Source: Candidatus Moranbacteria bacterium CG_4_9_14_3_um_filter_45_14 (GTDB lineage: Bacteria; Patescibacteriota; Minisyncoccia; Moranbacterales; UBA1568). Taken from it: a stretch of 9,146 nucleotides of DNA. Below are positions 1-5,632 of this stretch, piece by piece. The DNA lies in NCBI GenBank assembly GCA_002790675.1, contig PFVP01000013.1, positions 1-9,146 on the forward strand, given 5' to 3'. The notes beneath the pieces were generated by a model. It worked only from the letters and a program-made list of their open reading frames with translations. It searched no databases and was not told where the DNA came from. How positions within the stretch are numbered: the first letter of the stretch is position 1; every line of letters begins with the position of its first letter. Made by a program: the position numbers and the translations under genes.

Positions 1-615
1 ATACCCATCAAGATCAATCCAAACCGGAAGAAAGTGTTCCTCTCTCCCGTTTCGGTTTATTTTTATTTTTTCCTTTCCTGGGAGACGTTTATAGCAGTAA
101 AATCCGCTATGCTCATACCTTCTGAGCAAACGCTCCCTGATGGTAACATAGACACCCGGTACTTCCCGTTCACTCAGATACCCAAGGAGGTACCACAAGA
201 ATCGTTTTGAGTTCTGTGATGCCTCTGGTGTACTCACCATCCGTGAAATTTCCACGGCATTTGATTTCACTTCCTCTGGGTTACTGAGAAAGTCTTGCAC
301 GGGAAGACGTGATGTCGGAGTCGGGGTGTGCCAGATAAGACGACACCCAGCACCGACTTTTCCGTCGGAACGAGCTGAAAGGATGTAATCACAACGACCG
401 AACAGGTCGTACCCATCGGATTCCATCCCATCAGCACGTACAGGTTCCCATCCAAATTTGACTGAGAACATGTCGTGCCGACGTCTGAAATAGTCGTTGA
501 CGAGTTCCGTTTCTTGACTACTTTTTTTCGATCCAGCACGGATGCTGACTGGGTTATAGTCATACTGATATCCACTTCTTCTTTCAGAAGCGATTATGCC
601 TTGGTTTCCATTCAT
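1..615 (-). CDS. LuxI-type acyl-homoserine-lactone synthase-like GNAT acyltransferase (3' end cut by window edge)
   Basis: An open frame of 205 codons runs without a stop from ATG 615-613 to the window edge. LuxI-family enzymes transfer an acyl group, usually from acyl-ACP, to S-adenosylmethionine and release a lactone signal. The family's signature residues appear in order and at near-family spacing: R46, F50, W56 (RRRHDMF..KFGW), E65-x-D67-xx-D70 (GMESDGYD), R92-L93 in GAGCRL, F109 after a TPTPTSRLPVQDF stretch, and E122-xx-R125 (EISRM). From memory these correspond to LuxI/TraI R24, F28, W34, E43, D45, D48, R70, F84, E101 and R104. The N-terminus is about 20 residues longer than in LuxI. 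AGGAG (622-626) lies 6 nt before the ATG, and a consensus promoter lies upstream. No LuxR-type regulator is in the window. Alternatives are the FeeM-like N-acyl amino acid synthases or PEP-CTERM-associated acyltransferases of the same fold; W56 and the TPTP segment favour LuxI. The family call is fairly sure; the product is inferred. Confidence 0.8.
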   Translation of the reverse strand, partial: MNGNQGIIASERRSGYQYDYNPVSIRAGSKKSSQETELVNDYFRRRHDMFSVKFGWEPVRADGMESDGYDLFGRCDYILSARSDGKVGAGCRLIWHTPTPTSRLPVQDFLSNPEEVKSNAVEISRMVSTPEASQNSKRFLWYLLGYLSEREVPGVYVTIRERLLRRYEHSGFYCYKRLPGKEKIKINRNGREEHFLPVWIDLDGY

Positions 616-659
616 TTCTCACTCCTATGAGCCGCATACTTCCCCGGGAAAGGGGATGC

Positions 660-699
660 AAAAAAAATGGCTCACCGGGAGCACTTACACTATAAGTGC
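660..699 (-). promoter_or_regulatory. Leader hairpins of the LuxI-like gene, possible attenuator
   Basis: Two inverted repeats sit in the predicted 5' leader, about 50-85 nt upstream of the start codon. The first has 7-bp arms (GCACTTA 681-687 and TAAGTGC 693-699) and a 5-nt loop. The second has 4-bp arms (670-673 and 679-682) and is followed, in the transcript direction, by eight U (660-667). The two share bases 681-682, so they cannot both form completely. That layout is what a terminator/antiterminator switch looks like, but the distal stem is only 4 bp and would be weak. Equally, the 19-bp outer repeat could be a protein-binding site. Confidence 0.35.
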
Positions 700-700
700 A

Positions 701-730
701 AGACAAGCAGAGACAAGCAGAGACAAGCAG
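701..730. repeat. Three perfect tandem copies of a 10-bp unit
   Basis: AGACAAGCAG is repeated exactly three times (701-710, 711-720, 721-730) with no spacer, between the two inverted repeats in the leader of the LuxI-like gene. In the transcript it reads CTGCTTGTCT. One copy per DNA helical turn would put bound proteins on the same face. It may instead be a slippage-prone repeat with no function. Confidence 0.9.
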
Positions 731-738
731 AGGAGAGA

Positions 739-765
739 AGCGTTCGTTGTTAAGGATCGAACGCT
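739..765. promoter_or_regulatory. Inverted repeat at the predicted start of the LuxI-like transcript
   Basis: Arms AGCGTTCG (739-746) and CGAACGCT (758-765) are perfect 8-bp complements around an 11-nt loop. They lie just downstream of the -10 box at 768-773, covering the predicted transcription start near 761. This position suits a repressor operator, or a 5'-terminal stem-loop that stabilises the mRNA. Confidence 0.5.
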
Positions 766-767
766 CT

Positions 768-796
768 ATTATACTCCTTTGTGAACATCTTGTCAA
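768..796 (-). promoter_or_regulatory. Consensus sigma70 promoter of the LuxI-like gene
   Basis: Read on the minus strand, TTGACA (796-791) and TATAAT (773-768) are both perfect consensus hexamers separated by exactly 17 nt. Transcription should start near 761 and give a leader of about 145 nt before ATG 615. It is one of two full-consensus promoters in the window; the other is the heat-shock promoter. A promoter this strong would normally need repression, which agrees with the palindromes over it. Confidence 0.85.
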
Positions 797-800
797 GATG
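786..800. promoter_or_regulatory. 15-bp palindrome covering the -35 box, candidate operator
   Basis: CATCTTG-T-CAAGATG is a perfect palindrome with one central base. It contains the whole -35 hexamer (791-796) of the LuxI-like gene's promoter. A dimeric helix-turn-helix repressor bound here would block RNA polymerase. It does not match the 20-bp lux-box consensus. The regulator is unknown. Confidence 0.5.
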
Positions 801-801
801 G

Positions 802-855
802 CTCAATGAGTATAGTATACCTTTTGCTTATCATAAAGCAAGAAATAGTATTGAG
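802..855. repeat. Nested short inverted repeats between divergent promoters
   Basis: CTCAAT (802-807) pairs with ATTGAG (850-855), and inside them TTGCTT (824-829) pairs with AAGCAA (836-841). The stems are short and AT-rich, and no T-run follows. This lies upstream of both the LuxI-like and rplU promoters. Function is not evident and chance is possible. Confidence 0.25.
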
Positions 856-905
856 TACCTCTGTAGTTTTTCTGTCTCTCAGACTTTTTATAGAATATGT
901 GCCGT

Positions 906-934
906 TTGACAGTTTGAGAAGAATACCGTATAGT
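906..934 (+). promoter_or_regulatory. sigma70 promoter of rplU
   Basis: TTGACA (906-911), a 17-nt spacer and TATAGT (929-934) predict a start near 941, only about 26 nt before the chosen rplU start codon. Confidence 0.8.
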
Positions 935-966
935 GAACAAGTATATAAATGACTTACTTTTGGTAT

Positions 967-1275
967 ATGCTCGCGATTATTAGAACTGGTGGAAAGCAGT
1001 ACAAAGTTTCCGAAGGACAGAAAGTGAAAATTGAAAAGCTCGAAAAAGAAGTCGGTGATACCGTTTCTTTCGAAGTACTCTTTACCGGTGATGAGAAAGA
1101 TGTGCAGGTAGGAACTCCAGTTTTGGAGAAGGCCGTTGTGACAGGTAAGGTGATCGCACAAAATCGACACGACAAGGTGAAAGGTATCAAGCACAAAGCC
1201 AAAAAGCGGTATCTCGTCCGTTTCGGTCATCGTCAAACCTATACCGAAGTGGAGATTACAAAAATTACCGCTTAG
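967..1275 (+). CDS. rplU: 50S ribosomal protein bL21
   Basis: bL21 binds 23S rRNA in the large ribosomal subunit. The protein of 102 residues opens with the family signature MLAIIRTGGKQYKV and ends with KKRYLVRFGHRQTYTEVEI, the lysine/arginine-rich C-terminal signature ending in GHRQ-x-YT. Length is standard (about 100). An in-frame ATG at 949 would add six residues (MTYFWY) that bL21 proteins do not have, and would leave only about 8 nt of leader, so 967 is chosen. No SD sequence precedes it. rpmA (bL27), usually next to rplU, does not follow: the gene ends in its own terminator and is monocistronic here. Confidence 0.95.
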   Translation: MLAIIRTGGKQYKVSEGQKVKIEKLEKEVGDTVSFEVLFTGDEKDVQVGTPVLEKAVVTGKVIAQNRHDKVKGIKHKAKKRYLVRFGHRQTYTEVEITKITA

Positions 1276-1293
1276 GTTTCTTTTGAAAATTTG

Positions 1294-1329
1294 AAAGCCC
1301 GCATGGATGATACCTTGTGGGCTTTTTTT
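1294..1329 (+). terminator. Rho-independent terminator of rplU
   Basis: AAAGCCCGC (1294-1302) pairs with GTGGGCTTT (1317-1325) through one G-U wobble, around a 14-nt loop, and the stem runs into seven T (1323-1329). It lies 18 nt after the rplU stop. The convergent minus-strand gene ending at 1386 could also use the stem, but its T-run on that strand is poor. Confidence 0.85.
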
Positions 1330-1385
1330 CACTTCGGAAAGATAGCTTTCCTGTTCCTGGTTATTATTCGAAGTTTTGGCGAAAA

Positions 1386-1571
1386 TTATTCTTTATCCGC
1401 ACAGGAGGGATGGAAATATTCCCCATTTCCTGTCTCGAACCCTGCCAAGATAACACTTTGGCATCGTGTGCACAACAATTCAACAGGAGGAGCTACAAGA
1501 CCCTCCTCAATCGCCTCGTAAGGGATGAAATTTTTTCCCTCCATACCTGGCTCAAAAGGTACAAAAGACAT
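1386..1571 (-). CDS. Small protein with a LIM-like CCHC zinc knuckle, unknown function
   Basis: The protein has 61 residues. Its C-terminal half holds C34-x2-C37, then 16 residues, then H54-x2-C57 (CTRCQSV...EYFHPSC). This is the spacing of the first zinc knuckle of LIM domains (C-x2-C-x16-23-H-x2-C), so zinc binding is likely. The N-terminal half (MSFVPFEPGMEGKNF) matches nothing I recognise, and no membrane segment is seen. A strong SD, GAGGAG (1577-1582), lies 5 nt before the ATG, which supports a real gene. It lies 51 nt downstream of recR on the same strand with no clear terminator between, so co-transcription is plausible. A role in nucleic-acid or protein binding is only a guess. Confidence 0.7.
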   Translation of the reverse strand: MSFVPFEPGMEGKNFIPYEAIEEGLVAPPVELLCTRCQSVILAGFETGNGEYFHPSCADKE

Positions 1572-1622
1572 TTTTTCTCCTCGGTTGTAAAAAAAATAAA
1601 AAGGTACTCACCAGCCACTACA

Positions 1623-2219
1623 TTATATTAATTCCTTGCGATTTGTCAAGGACGCTGTGAGTGTCATTTCGTCGGCGTATTCGATATCACCGCCGGTCGC
1701 CATACCACGAGCAATGCGTGTTACTTTGATATGATATGGTTCGAGCTTCTTCTTGATATAGAGAGCGGTCATATCGCCTTCAGTGGTTGGGTTGGTGGCC
1801 AAGATGACTTCTTTGATAAAATCGTTTTCCACTCGATGGAGGAGTTCACTGATACGGAGATTACTACTGTTATCATTTTTTCCGCTTTCGAGCAATCCAC
1901 CCAAGACGTGATAGAGACCGAGATATGTGCCCGTGCGTTCGATAGCGATGACATCGAGAGGTTCTTCGACAAGACAGAGGGTGTCTTGGATACGTTTGGT
2001 ATCGGCACAAATCATACAGAGTTCGCCCTCAGCGATATGGAAGCAACGCGTACAGCTTTTCAGATGATGGAGCGCCTCAAGGCTTTCCGCGAAACCCTGC
2101 AGTTTCTCCTCATCTTGTTTAAAGAGATACAGTACGATGCGTTCAGCCATTTTCGGTCCGACAGATGGAAGGGCGGAAAAATGTGCGATCAGGGATTGAA
2201 ATACTTTTGGATAATGCAT
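1623..2219 (-). CDS. recR: Recombination mediator protein RecR
   Basis: RecR works with RecF/RecO to load RecA on single-stranded gaps covered by SSB. All domains are present in 198 residues, the normal length: a helix-hairpin-helix (about 10-32, LPSVGPKMAERIVLYL), a four-cysteine zinc finger (C56, C59, C68, C71), and a Toprim domain (about 80-170) starting LCLVEEPLDVIAIE with the conserved acidic residue and continuing through ATNPTTEGDMTA. The C-terminal GGDIEYAD motif is also present. In many bacteria recR follows dnaX and ybaB; here it lies 190 nt downstream of dnaB. No SD precedes the ATG. A weak promoter-like pair, TTGCTA-N17-CAATAA, lies just upstream on the same strand, so whether recR is read from its own promoter or from dnaB is open. 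Confidence 0.97.
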   Translation of the reverse strand: MHYPKVFQSLIAHFSALPSVGPKMAERIVLYLFKQDEEKLQGFAESLEALHHLKSCTRCFHIAEGELCMICADTKRIQDTLCLVEEPLDVIAIERTGTYLGLYHVLGGLLESGKNDNSSNLRISELLHRVENDFIKEVILATNPTTEGDMTALYIKKKLEPYHIKVTRIARGMATGGDIEYADEMTLTASLTNRKELI

Positions 2220-2274
2220 AGAGAGTCTGTTTTATTGTTTGAGCACGTGACAGCTAGCAATCCTTCTAAGAACC

Positions 2275-2371
2275 AGGAGATTGTTCCAACGGACAATCTC
2301 CTTGCGTGGACTTTTTTCAATCCGCCTCAGAAGGCGGAACCGTGCTTGAGAAAAAACTCCAAGCTTCTCAA
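2275..2371. other. Cluster of three stem-loops between dnaB and recR
   Basis: The 190-nt gap contains: (1) a perfect 10-bp stem, AGGAGATTGT (2275-2284) with ACAATCTCCT (2293-2302), loop 8 nt; (2) a perfect 7-bp GC-rich stem, TCCGCCT (2321-2327) with AGGCGGA (2332-2338), tetraloop; (3) a 7-bp stem, TTGAGAA (2346-2352) with TTCTCAA (2365-2371), with an alternative pairing around the A-run. On the minus strand, the direction of dnaB, none is followed directly by a U-run, so they are not standard terminators. On the plus strand, stem 1 is followed after 9 nt by six T. Possible explanations are mRNA processing or stability elements, or a small RNA. Confidence 0.6.
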
Positions 2372-2409
2372 AAAGATTCTATCTGCACGTACTTCTGATG
2401 GAGAATATT

Positions 2410-3768
2410 CTAATCATTATGGAGTTTTTCGAGTGATTTGAATGTGGTGGCATTTTCGTCGAAGAAGAGCTGGATTTTCCCTACGGGTCCGTTGCGATGT
2501 TTGGCGATGATGATATCGGCGATATTTTTGTTTGGAGTGTCGGGTTTTATGCGGTCTTCACGGTAGAGGAACAGTACGACATCAGCGTCCTGTTCGATAG
2601 AACCTGATTCACGCAAATCGGAAAGTTTCGGAATCTGATCAGGACGGGATTCGACGGCACGAGAGAGTTGTGAAAGGGCGATGAGTGGGATGTTGAGTTC
2701 GCGTGCGAGCTGTTTCAGGCCACGGGATATTTCTGATATTTCCTGGACACGATTGTCTCTCTTACTACTCTGGCTTTCCATCAGTTGGAGATAGTCGACG
2801 ATGATGAGTCCGAGGTTGTGTTCTGCTTGCAAACGGCGAGCCATCGTGCGCATTTCCATAATATTGAGCGAACCGGAATCATCGATAAAAATAGGGGCTT
2901 CTGAAAGCACTCCCATAGCGTCAGAGATACGTTCAAAATCATTATCTTGGCCTTCGCTCGAAAGTTTCCCTGTTCGCAGTTTCCAGAGGTCGACTCCTGC
3001 CTGGGAAGCGATCATACGGTCGACCAATTGATCAGAACCCATTTCAAGCGAGAATATGCCCACTGGTACTTTGGAATGAACACCGACTTGGCGGGCGATG
3101 TCGAGAGCCAAGGATGTTTTTCCGATAGAAGGCCGAGCAGCGAGAATGATAAGATCAGATTTCTGCAAACCTGCGAGGATAGTATCGAGATCAGAGAAAT
3201 GTGTCTGTACGCCACGGAAGGTATGATCGCTTTTGTGGAGTTCATCGATGCGATTGAATGCCACTTCGAGAATGGATTTAATCGGGACGAAATCCTGTTT
3301 GATATATTTCTGAGAGACGGCAAATATTTTTTGTTCTGCTTCATCGAGAATTTTCTGGACGTCTTCTGATTCGTCATAACCGATTTCGACGATGTCGCTC
3401 GCCGCACTGATGAGGCGACGCAAGAGAACTTTCTTCTGAACCACTTTGGCATAATGAACGACATTGGTAGCGGATGGGACAGAGTTCACGAGAGAGGCGA
3501 GATAATTCGAACCGCCGACTTTTTCGAGCTTGCCTTTTTCTTCGAGTTTGTTAGCAAGCGACAACACATCGATCGGTTCGCGATCCTCGTAGAGTGCAAG
3601 CATCGTTTCGTAGATAAGATTGTGATCATCTTTATAAAAATCACCGGCTTTGAGTAGGTCAGCGATTTTGATAATGGCATCTTTATCGAGCATCAAAGAA
3701 CCAAGAACGGAAGTTTCGGCCTCGAGGTTGTGTGGGGGAACGCGGAGATGTTCTGCAATTTTTGCCAT
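2410..3768 (-). CDS. dnaB: Replicative DNA helicase DnaB
   Basis: DnaB is the hexameric 5'-3' helicase of the replication fork. The 452 residues cover the N-terminal primase-interaction domain (about 8-110), a linker, and the RecA-like motor (about 180-450). Visible motifs: Walker A ARPSIGKTS (211-219, K217/T218; most homologues have M where this has I), FSLEM (239-243), Walker B LIIVDYLQLM (321-330, D325), LSQLSRAVE (365-373), SDLRESGSIEQDAD (383-396) and the arginine-finger region KHRNGPVG (423-430). Length is normal and there is no intein. The family N-terminus PPHNLEAETSVLGSLMLD supports the ATG at 3766-3768. No SD is seen and the predicted leader is only about 20 nt. It is the first gene of the minus-strand series. 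Confidence 0.98.
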   Translation of the reverse strand: MAKIAEHLRVPPHNLEAETSVLGSLMLDKDAIIKIADLLKAGDFYKDDHNLIYETMLALYEDREPIDVLSLANKLEEKGKLEKVGGSNYLASLVNSVPSATNVVHYAKVVQKKVLLRRLISAASDIVEIGYDESEDVQKILDEAEQKIFAVSQKYIKQDFVPIKSILEVAFNRIDELHKSDHTFRGVQTHFSDLDTILAGLQKSDLIILAARPSIGKTSLALDIARQVGVHSKVPVGIFSLEMGSDQLVDRMIASQAGVDLWKLRTGKLSSEGQDNDFERISDAMGVLSEAPIFIDDSGSLNIMEMRTMARRLQAEHNLGLIIVDYLQLMESQSSKRDNRVQEISEISRGLKQLARELNIPLIALSQLSRAVESRPDQIPKLSDLRESGSIEQDADVVLFLYREDRIKPDTPNKNIADIIIAKHRNGPVGKIQLFFDENATTFKSLEKLHND

Positions 3769-3797
3769 TGCGGTATGTTTTATCGTGTTTATATTCT

Positions 3798-3826
3798 ATT
3801 ATACTCGAGTATCGAAGAGAATTCAA
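3798..3826 (-). promoter_or_regulatory. sigma70 promoter of dnaB
   Basis: On the minus strand TTGAAT (3826-3821), a 17-nt spacer and a perfect TATAAT (3803-3798) give a start near 3791. The 12-nt string GAGTATAATAGA around this -10 is shared exactly with the promoter of the LuxI-like gene. Confidence 0.75.
3801..3812. promoter_or_regulatory. 12-bp palindrome over the dnaB -10 region
   Basis: ATACTCGAGTAT (3801-3812) is a perfect palindrome overlapping three bases of the -10 box and the adjoining spacer. It is a possible operator. Part of its symmetry comes from the -10 itself, so chance is a real alternative. Confidence 0.3.
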
Positions 3827-3861
3827 ATGCGGGATATCTTTTAGAAAGAGGTGCTTCATTG

Positions 3862-3890
3862 TTGACAACAGAGCCATTTTTGAGTATACC
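3862..3890 (+). promoter_or_regulatory. sigma70 promoter of the 65-aa gene
   Basis: TTGACA (3862-3867) and TATACC (3885-3890), with a 17-nt spacer, point to the small gene starting at 3943. The leader would be about 45 nt. It is divergent from the dnaB promoter, with 35 bp between the -35 boxes. Confidence 0.6.
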
Positions 3891-3942
3891 GTGTCCATAC
3901 TGAATTGCTGGTTCTTTTTTATCACATTTTTGGAGGTTTGAT

Positions 3943-4140
3943 ATGCCAGACGAAAGAGTTGAGTTCTTTGGGAATGCTTCAACTATTCAATGTGACATTG
4001 ATCGTTGGAATGATGCCAATCCAGATGTTTGTGTGGTCAGAAGCAAGATAAAGATGTTTTCTGATGAAGTCGTGGAAATGACAATTTTTTTTGTAAAAAA
4101 AGCGAGTGATGTTCTACACAAGAATAATGTAAGTCAATAA
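3943..4140 (+). CDS. 65-residue protein of unknown function
   Basis: This is a self-contained unit: promoter, SD GGAGG (3932-3936) 6 nt before the ATG, ORF and strong terminator. The protein has an alternating beta/alpha pattern: VEFF at 7-10, a helix-like stretch (IQCDIDRWNDANPD), then strands VCVVRSKIKMF and VVEMTIFFVKK and a short C-terminal tail. This pattern (strand, helix with a conserved tryptophan, N-P-D, two strands) resembles small proteins such as the Cse60 type, but that rests on remembered pattern only. There is no signal peptide, membrane segment or metal-binding motif. It is transcribed against both neighbours, so no operon partner suggests a role. Confidence 0.75.
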   Translation: MPDERVEFFGNASTIQCDIDRWNDANPDVCVVRSKIKMFSDEVVEMTIFFVKKASDVLHKNNVSQ

Positions 4141-4163
4141 GCTTAAACAAGCTTGAACATAAT

Positions 4164-4205
4164 GGGGCAGGAGTACGAATGTACACTGCCCCTTTAATTT
4201 TTTTT
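4164..4205 (+). terminator. Rho-independent terminator of the 65-aa gene
   Basis: GGGGCAG (4164-4170) pairs with CTGCCCC (4186-4192); inside, GTAC pairs with GTAC to extend the structure. A T-rich tail (TTTAATTTTTTTT) follows. It lies 24 nt after the stop. On the opposite strand it lies just beyond the cysS stop but lacks a T-run there. Confidence 0.9.
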
Positions 4206-4214
4206 ACAAAGTAT

Positions 4215-5630
4215 TTAGAGTTTTTTGACACGATAGCTTCCTGGAATATCTTCTACTTTGTACCCACGTTCGATGATGAGATCACGCAAGCGATCAGATT
4301 CGGCGAAATCCTTTTCGTTACGAGCTTTTTCGCGGGCTTCTGCGAACGCATTGATCTCTTCCGGTATGGTATGTTCTTCTTGTTTCAGACCGAAGAGAAA
4401 GAATATCTTTTCGAAAACGAGAGTGAGTGCCGTATGATGTATCAGTTCATTCTTGTCCAAGAGCGTATTTATTTTTTTCGCCAGTTCTAATGTCACTGCC
4501 AGCGCTTCCGGCGAGTTGAGATCATCTTGCATTGCTTCGCGTACACGAGTGAGGAAATCTCCGCCATCAAAAGCGGCGTCACTATTTTGTTCTGGAGAGA
4601 CAGCGGAGAGTTTTTCCGTGACAACAAAAAGCGTCTCCCTGTTTTTCTTCGCCTGTTCCAAGGATTCCCAAGTGAAATTCATCTGACTGCGGTAATGGGT
4701 GCTTATGAGGAGCATCCGGAAATCCATCGGGACGAACCCTTTGTCTATGATATCTTCGAGTGTAAAGAAGTTGCCTTTGGATTTGGACATTTTTTCTCCT
4801 CCCACGAGTATGTGACGCGTATGCATCCAGTAGTGAACGAAAGGTTTCTCAGTGACGCCTTCGGACTGGACGATTTCTGCTTCGTGATGAGGGAAAATAT
4901 TGTCTTCGCCACCGGTATGGATATCAAATGTATCACCGAGGTATTCCATACTCATCGCACTGCATTCGATATGCCAACCGGGGTACCCCTCGCTCCATGG
5001 TGATGCCCAGTGCATCAGATGTTTTTCCGGCGCTTTAAGCCAGAGGGCGAAGTCCCACGGATTCTTCTTATCGGGATGTTTTTCCAAGCGAGCACCAACT
5101 TTCAGATTTGCCAGCGAATTGCCGGAAAGTTTGCCATATTGAGGGAATGTCGTTACATCAAGAAATACATTGCCATTTTTTTCGTAGGCGTGACCTTTTT
5201 CAATCAATGTTTCAATAAGGTGAACCATCTGCTTGATATGTGCGGTTGCCCGAGGAAAGTAGTGAGCTGGTTCGATGTTCATCGATGTTTCCGTCTGATG
5301 AAAATATGCTTCGTAGAAAAGAGCGATTTCTGTCGGAGTCTTCTCTTCTGCACGGGCTTTCTTTTCGATTTTGTCTTCACCGCTATCGCCCTGAGCAATA
5401 GCATCATCGGTGAGATGACCGACATCGGTGATGTTTTTGATCATCCGTACCTCATAGCTAGCGTCTTCGAGGACACGTCTCAGGGTATCAGCGAAAGTAA
5501 ACGTTCGGATATTACCGATGTGGATGTATCCGTAGACCGTCGGTCCACAGACATACATTCCGACCTTGCCGGGATTGAGAGCCTCGAAAATCTCTTTTTT
5601 CTTTGAAAGGGTATTGTAGAGAGCGATCAT
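4215..5630 (-). CDS. cysS: Cysteine-tRNA ligase (CysRS)
   Basis: CysRS attaches cysteine to tRNA-Cys in an ATP-dependent class I reaction. Counting from the upstream ATG (5642): CGPTVYGYIHIGN holds the HIGH-type motif (HIGN, 41-44) and zinc ligand C32; the other zinc ligands are C227 (GWHIECSAM), H252 and E256 (FPHHEAE); KMSKS is at 284-288; the C-terminal anticodon-binding helices end near residue 475. Length is normal. Two in-frame starts exist. ATG 5642 overlaps the end of corA by 10 nt and adds MALS; ATG 5630 gives MIALYNTLSKK, matching the usual family start, and begins 2 nt after the corA stop. The second is chosen. Neither has a clear SD, so translational coupling to corA is likely. 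Confidence 0.96.
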   Translation of the reverse strand: MIALYNTLSKKKEIFEALNPGKVGMYVCGPTVYGYIHIGNIRTFTFADTLRRVLEDASYEVRMIKNITDVGHLTDDAIAQGDSGEDKIEKKARAEEKTPTEIALFYEAYFHQTETSMNIEPAHYFPRATAHIKQMVHLIETLIEKGHAYEKNGNVFLDVTTFPQYGKLSGNSLANLKVGARLEKHPDKKNPWDFALWLKAPEKHLMHWASPWSEGYPGWHIECSAMSMEYLGDTFDIHTGGEDNIFPHHEAEIVQSEGVTEKPFVHYWMHTRHILVGGEKMSKSKGNFFTLEDIIDKGFVPMDFRMLLISTHYRSQMNFTWESLEQAKKNRETLFVVTEKLSAVSPEQNSDAAFDGGDFLTRVREAMQDDLNSPEALAVTLELAKKINTLLDKNELIHHTALTLVFEKIFFLFGLKQEEHTIPEEINAFAEAREKARNEKDFAESDRLRDLIIERGYKVEDIPGSYRVKKL

Positions 5631-5632
5631 AC

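Noticed and set aside
267..575. Open frame of 102 codons on the minus strand
   Set aside because: It lies in another frame within the LuxI-like gene on the same strand; the frame with the SD and the family signature is the one starting at 615.
681..699. Inverted repeat as a canonical lux box
   Set aside because: The arms do not match the CTG-N10-CAG-type lux-box consensus, the site is downstream of the predicted start, and no LuxR is seen. Kept only as an undefined hairpin or site.
701..730. Tandem decamers as a CRISPR remnant
   Set aside because: Units are 10 bp, directly adjacent and without spacers; no cas genes nearby.
793..1332. 179-codon minus-strand frame
   Set aside because: Antisense to rplU and covering its promoter and terminator; the product resembles nothing and bL21 is certain.
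1317..1631. 104-codon plus-strand frame (and a 76-codon one at 1291-1521)
   Set aside because: No SD or promoter. They overlap the rplU terminator and the opposite-strand zinc-knuckle gene, which has a strong SD and motif.
1731..2441. 236-codon plus-strand frame
   Set aside because: Antisense to recR, which has all family motifs; composition fits a shadow frame.
5010..5606. 198-codon plus-strand frame
   Set aside because: Antisense to cysS, with no start signals; shadow of a conserved gene.
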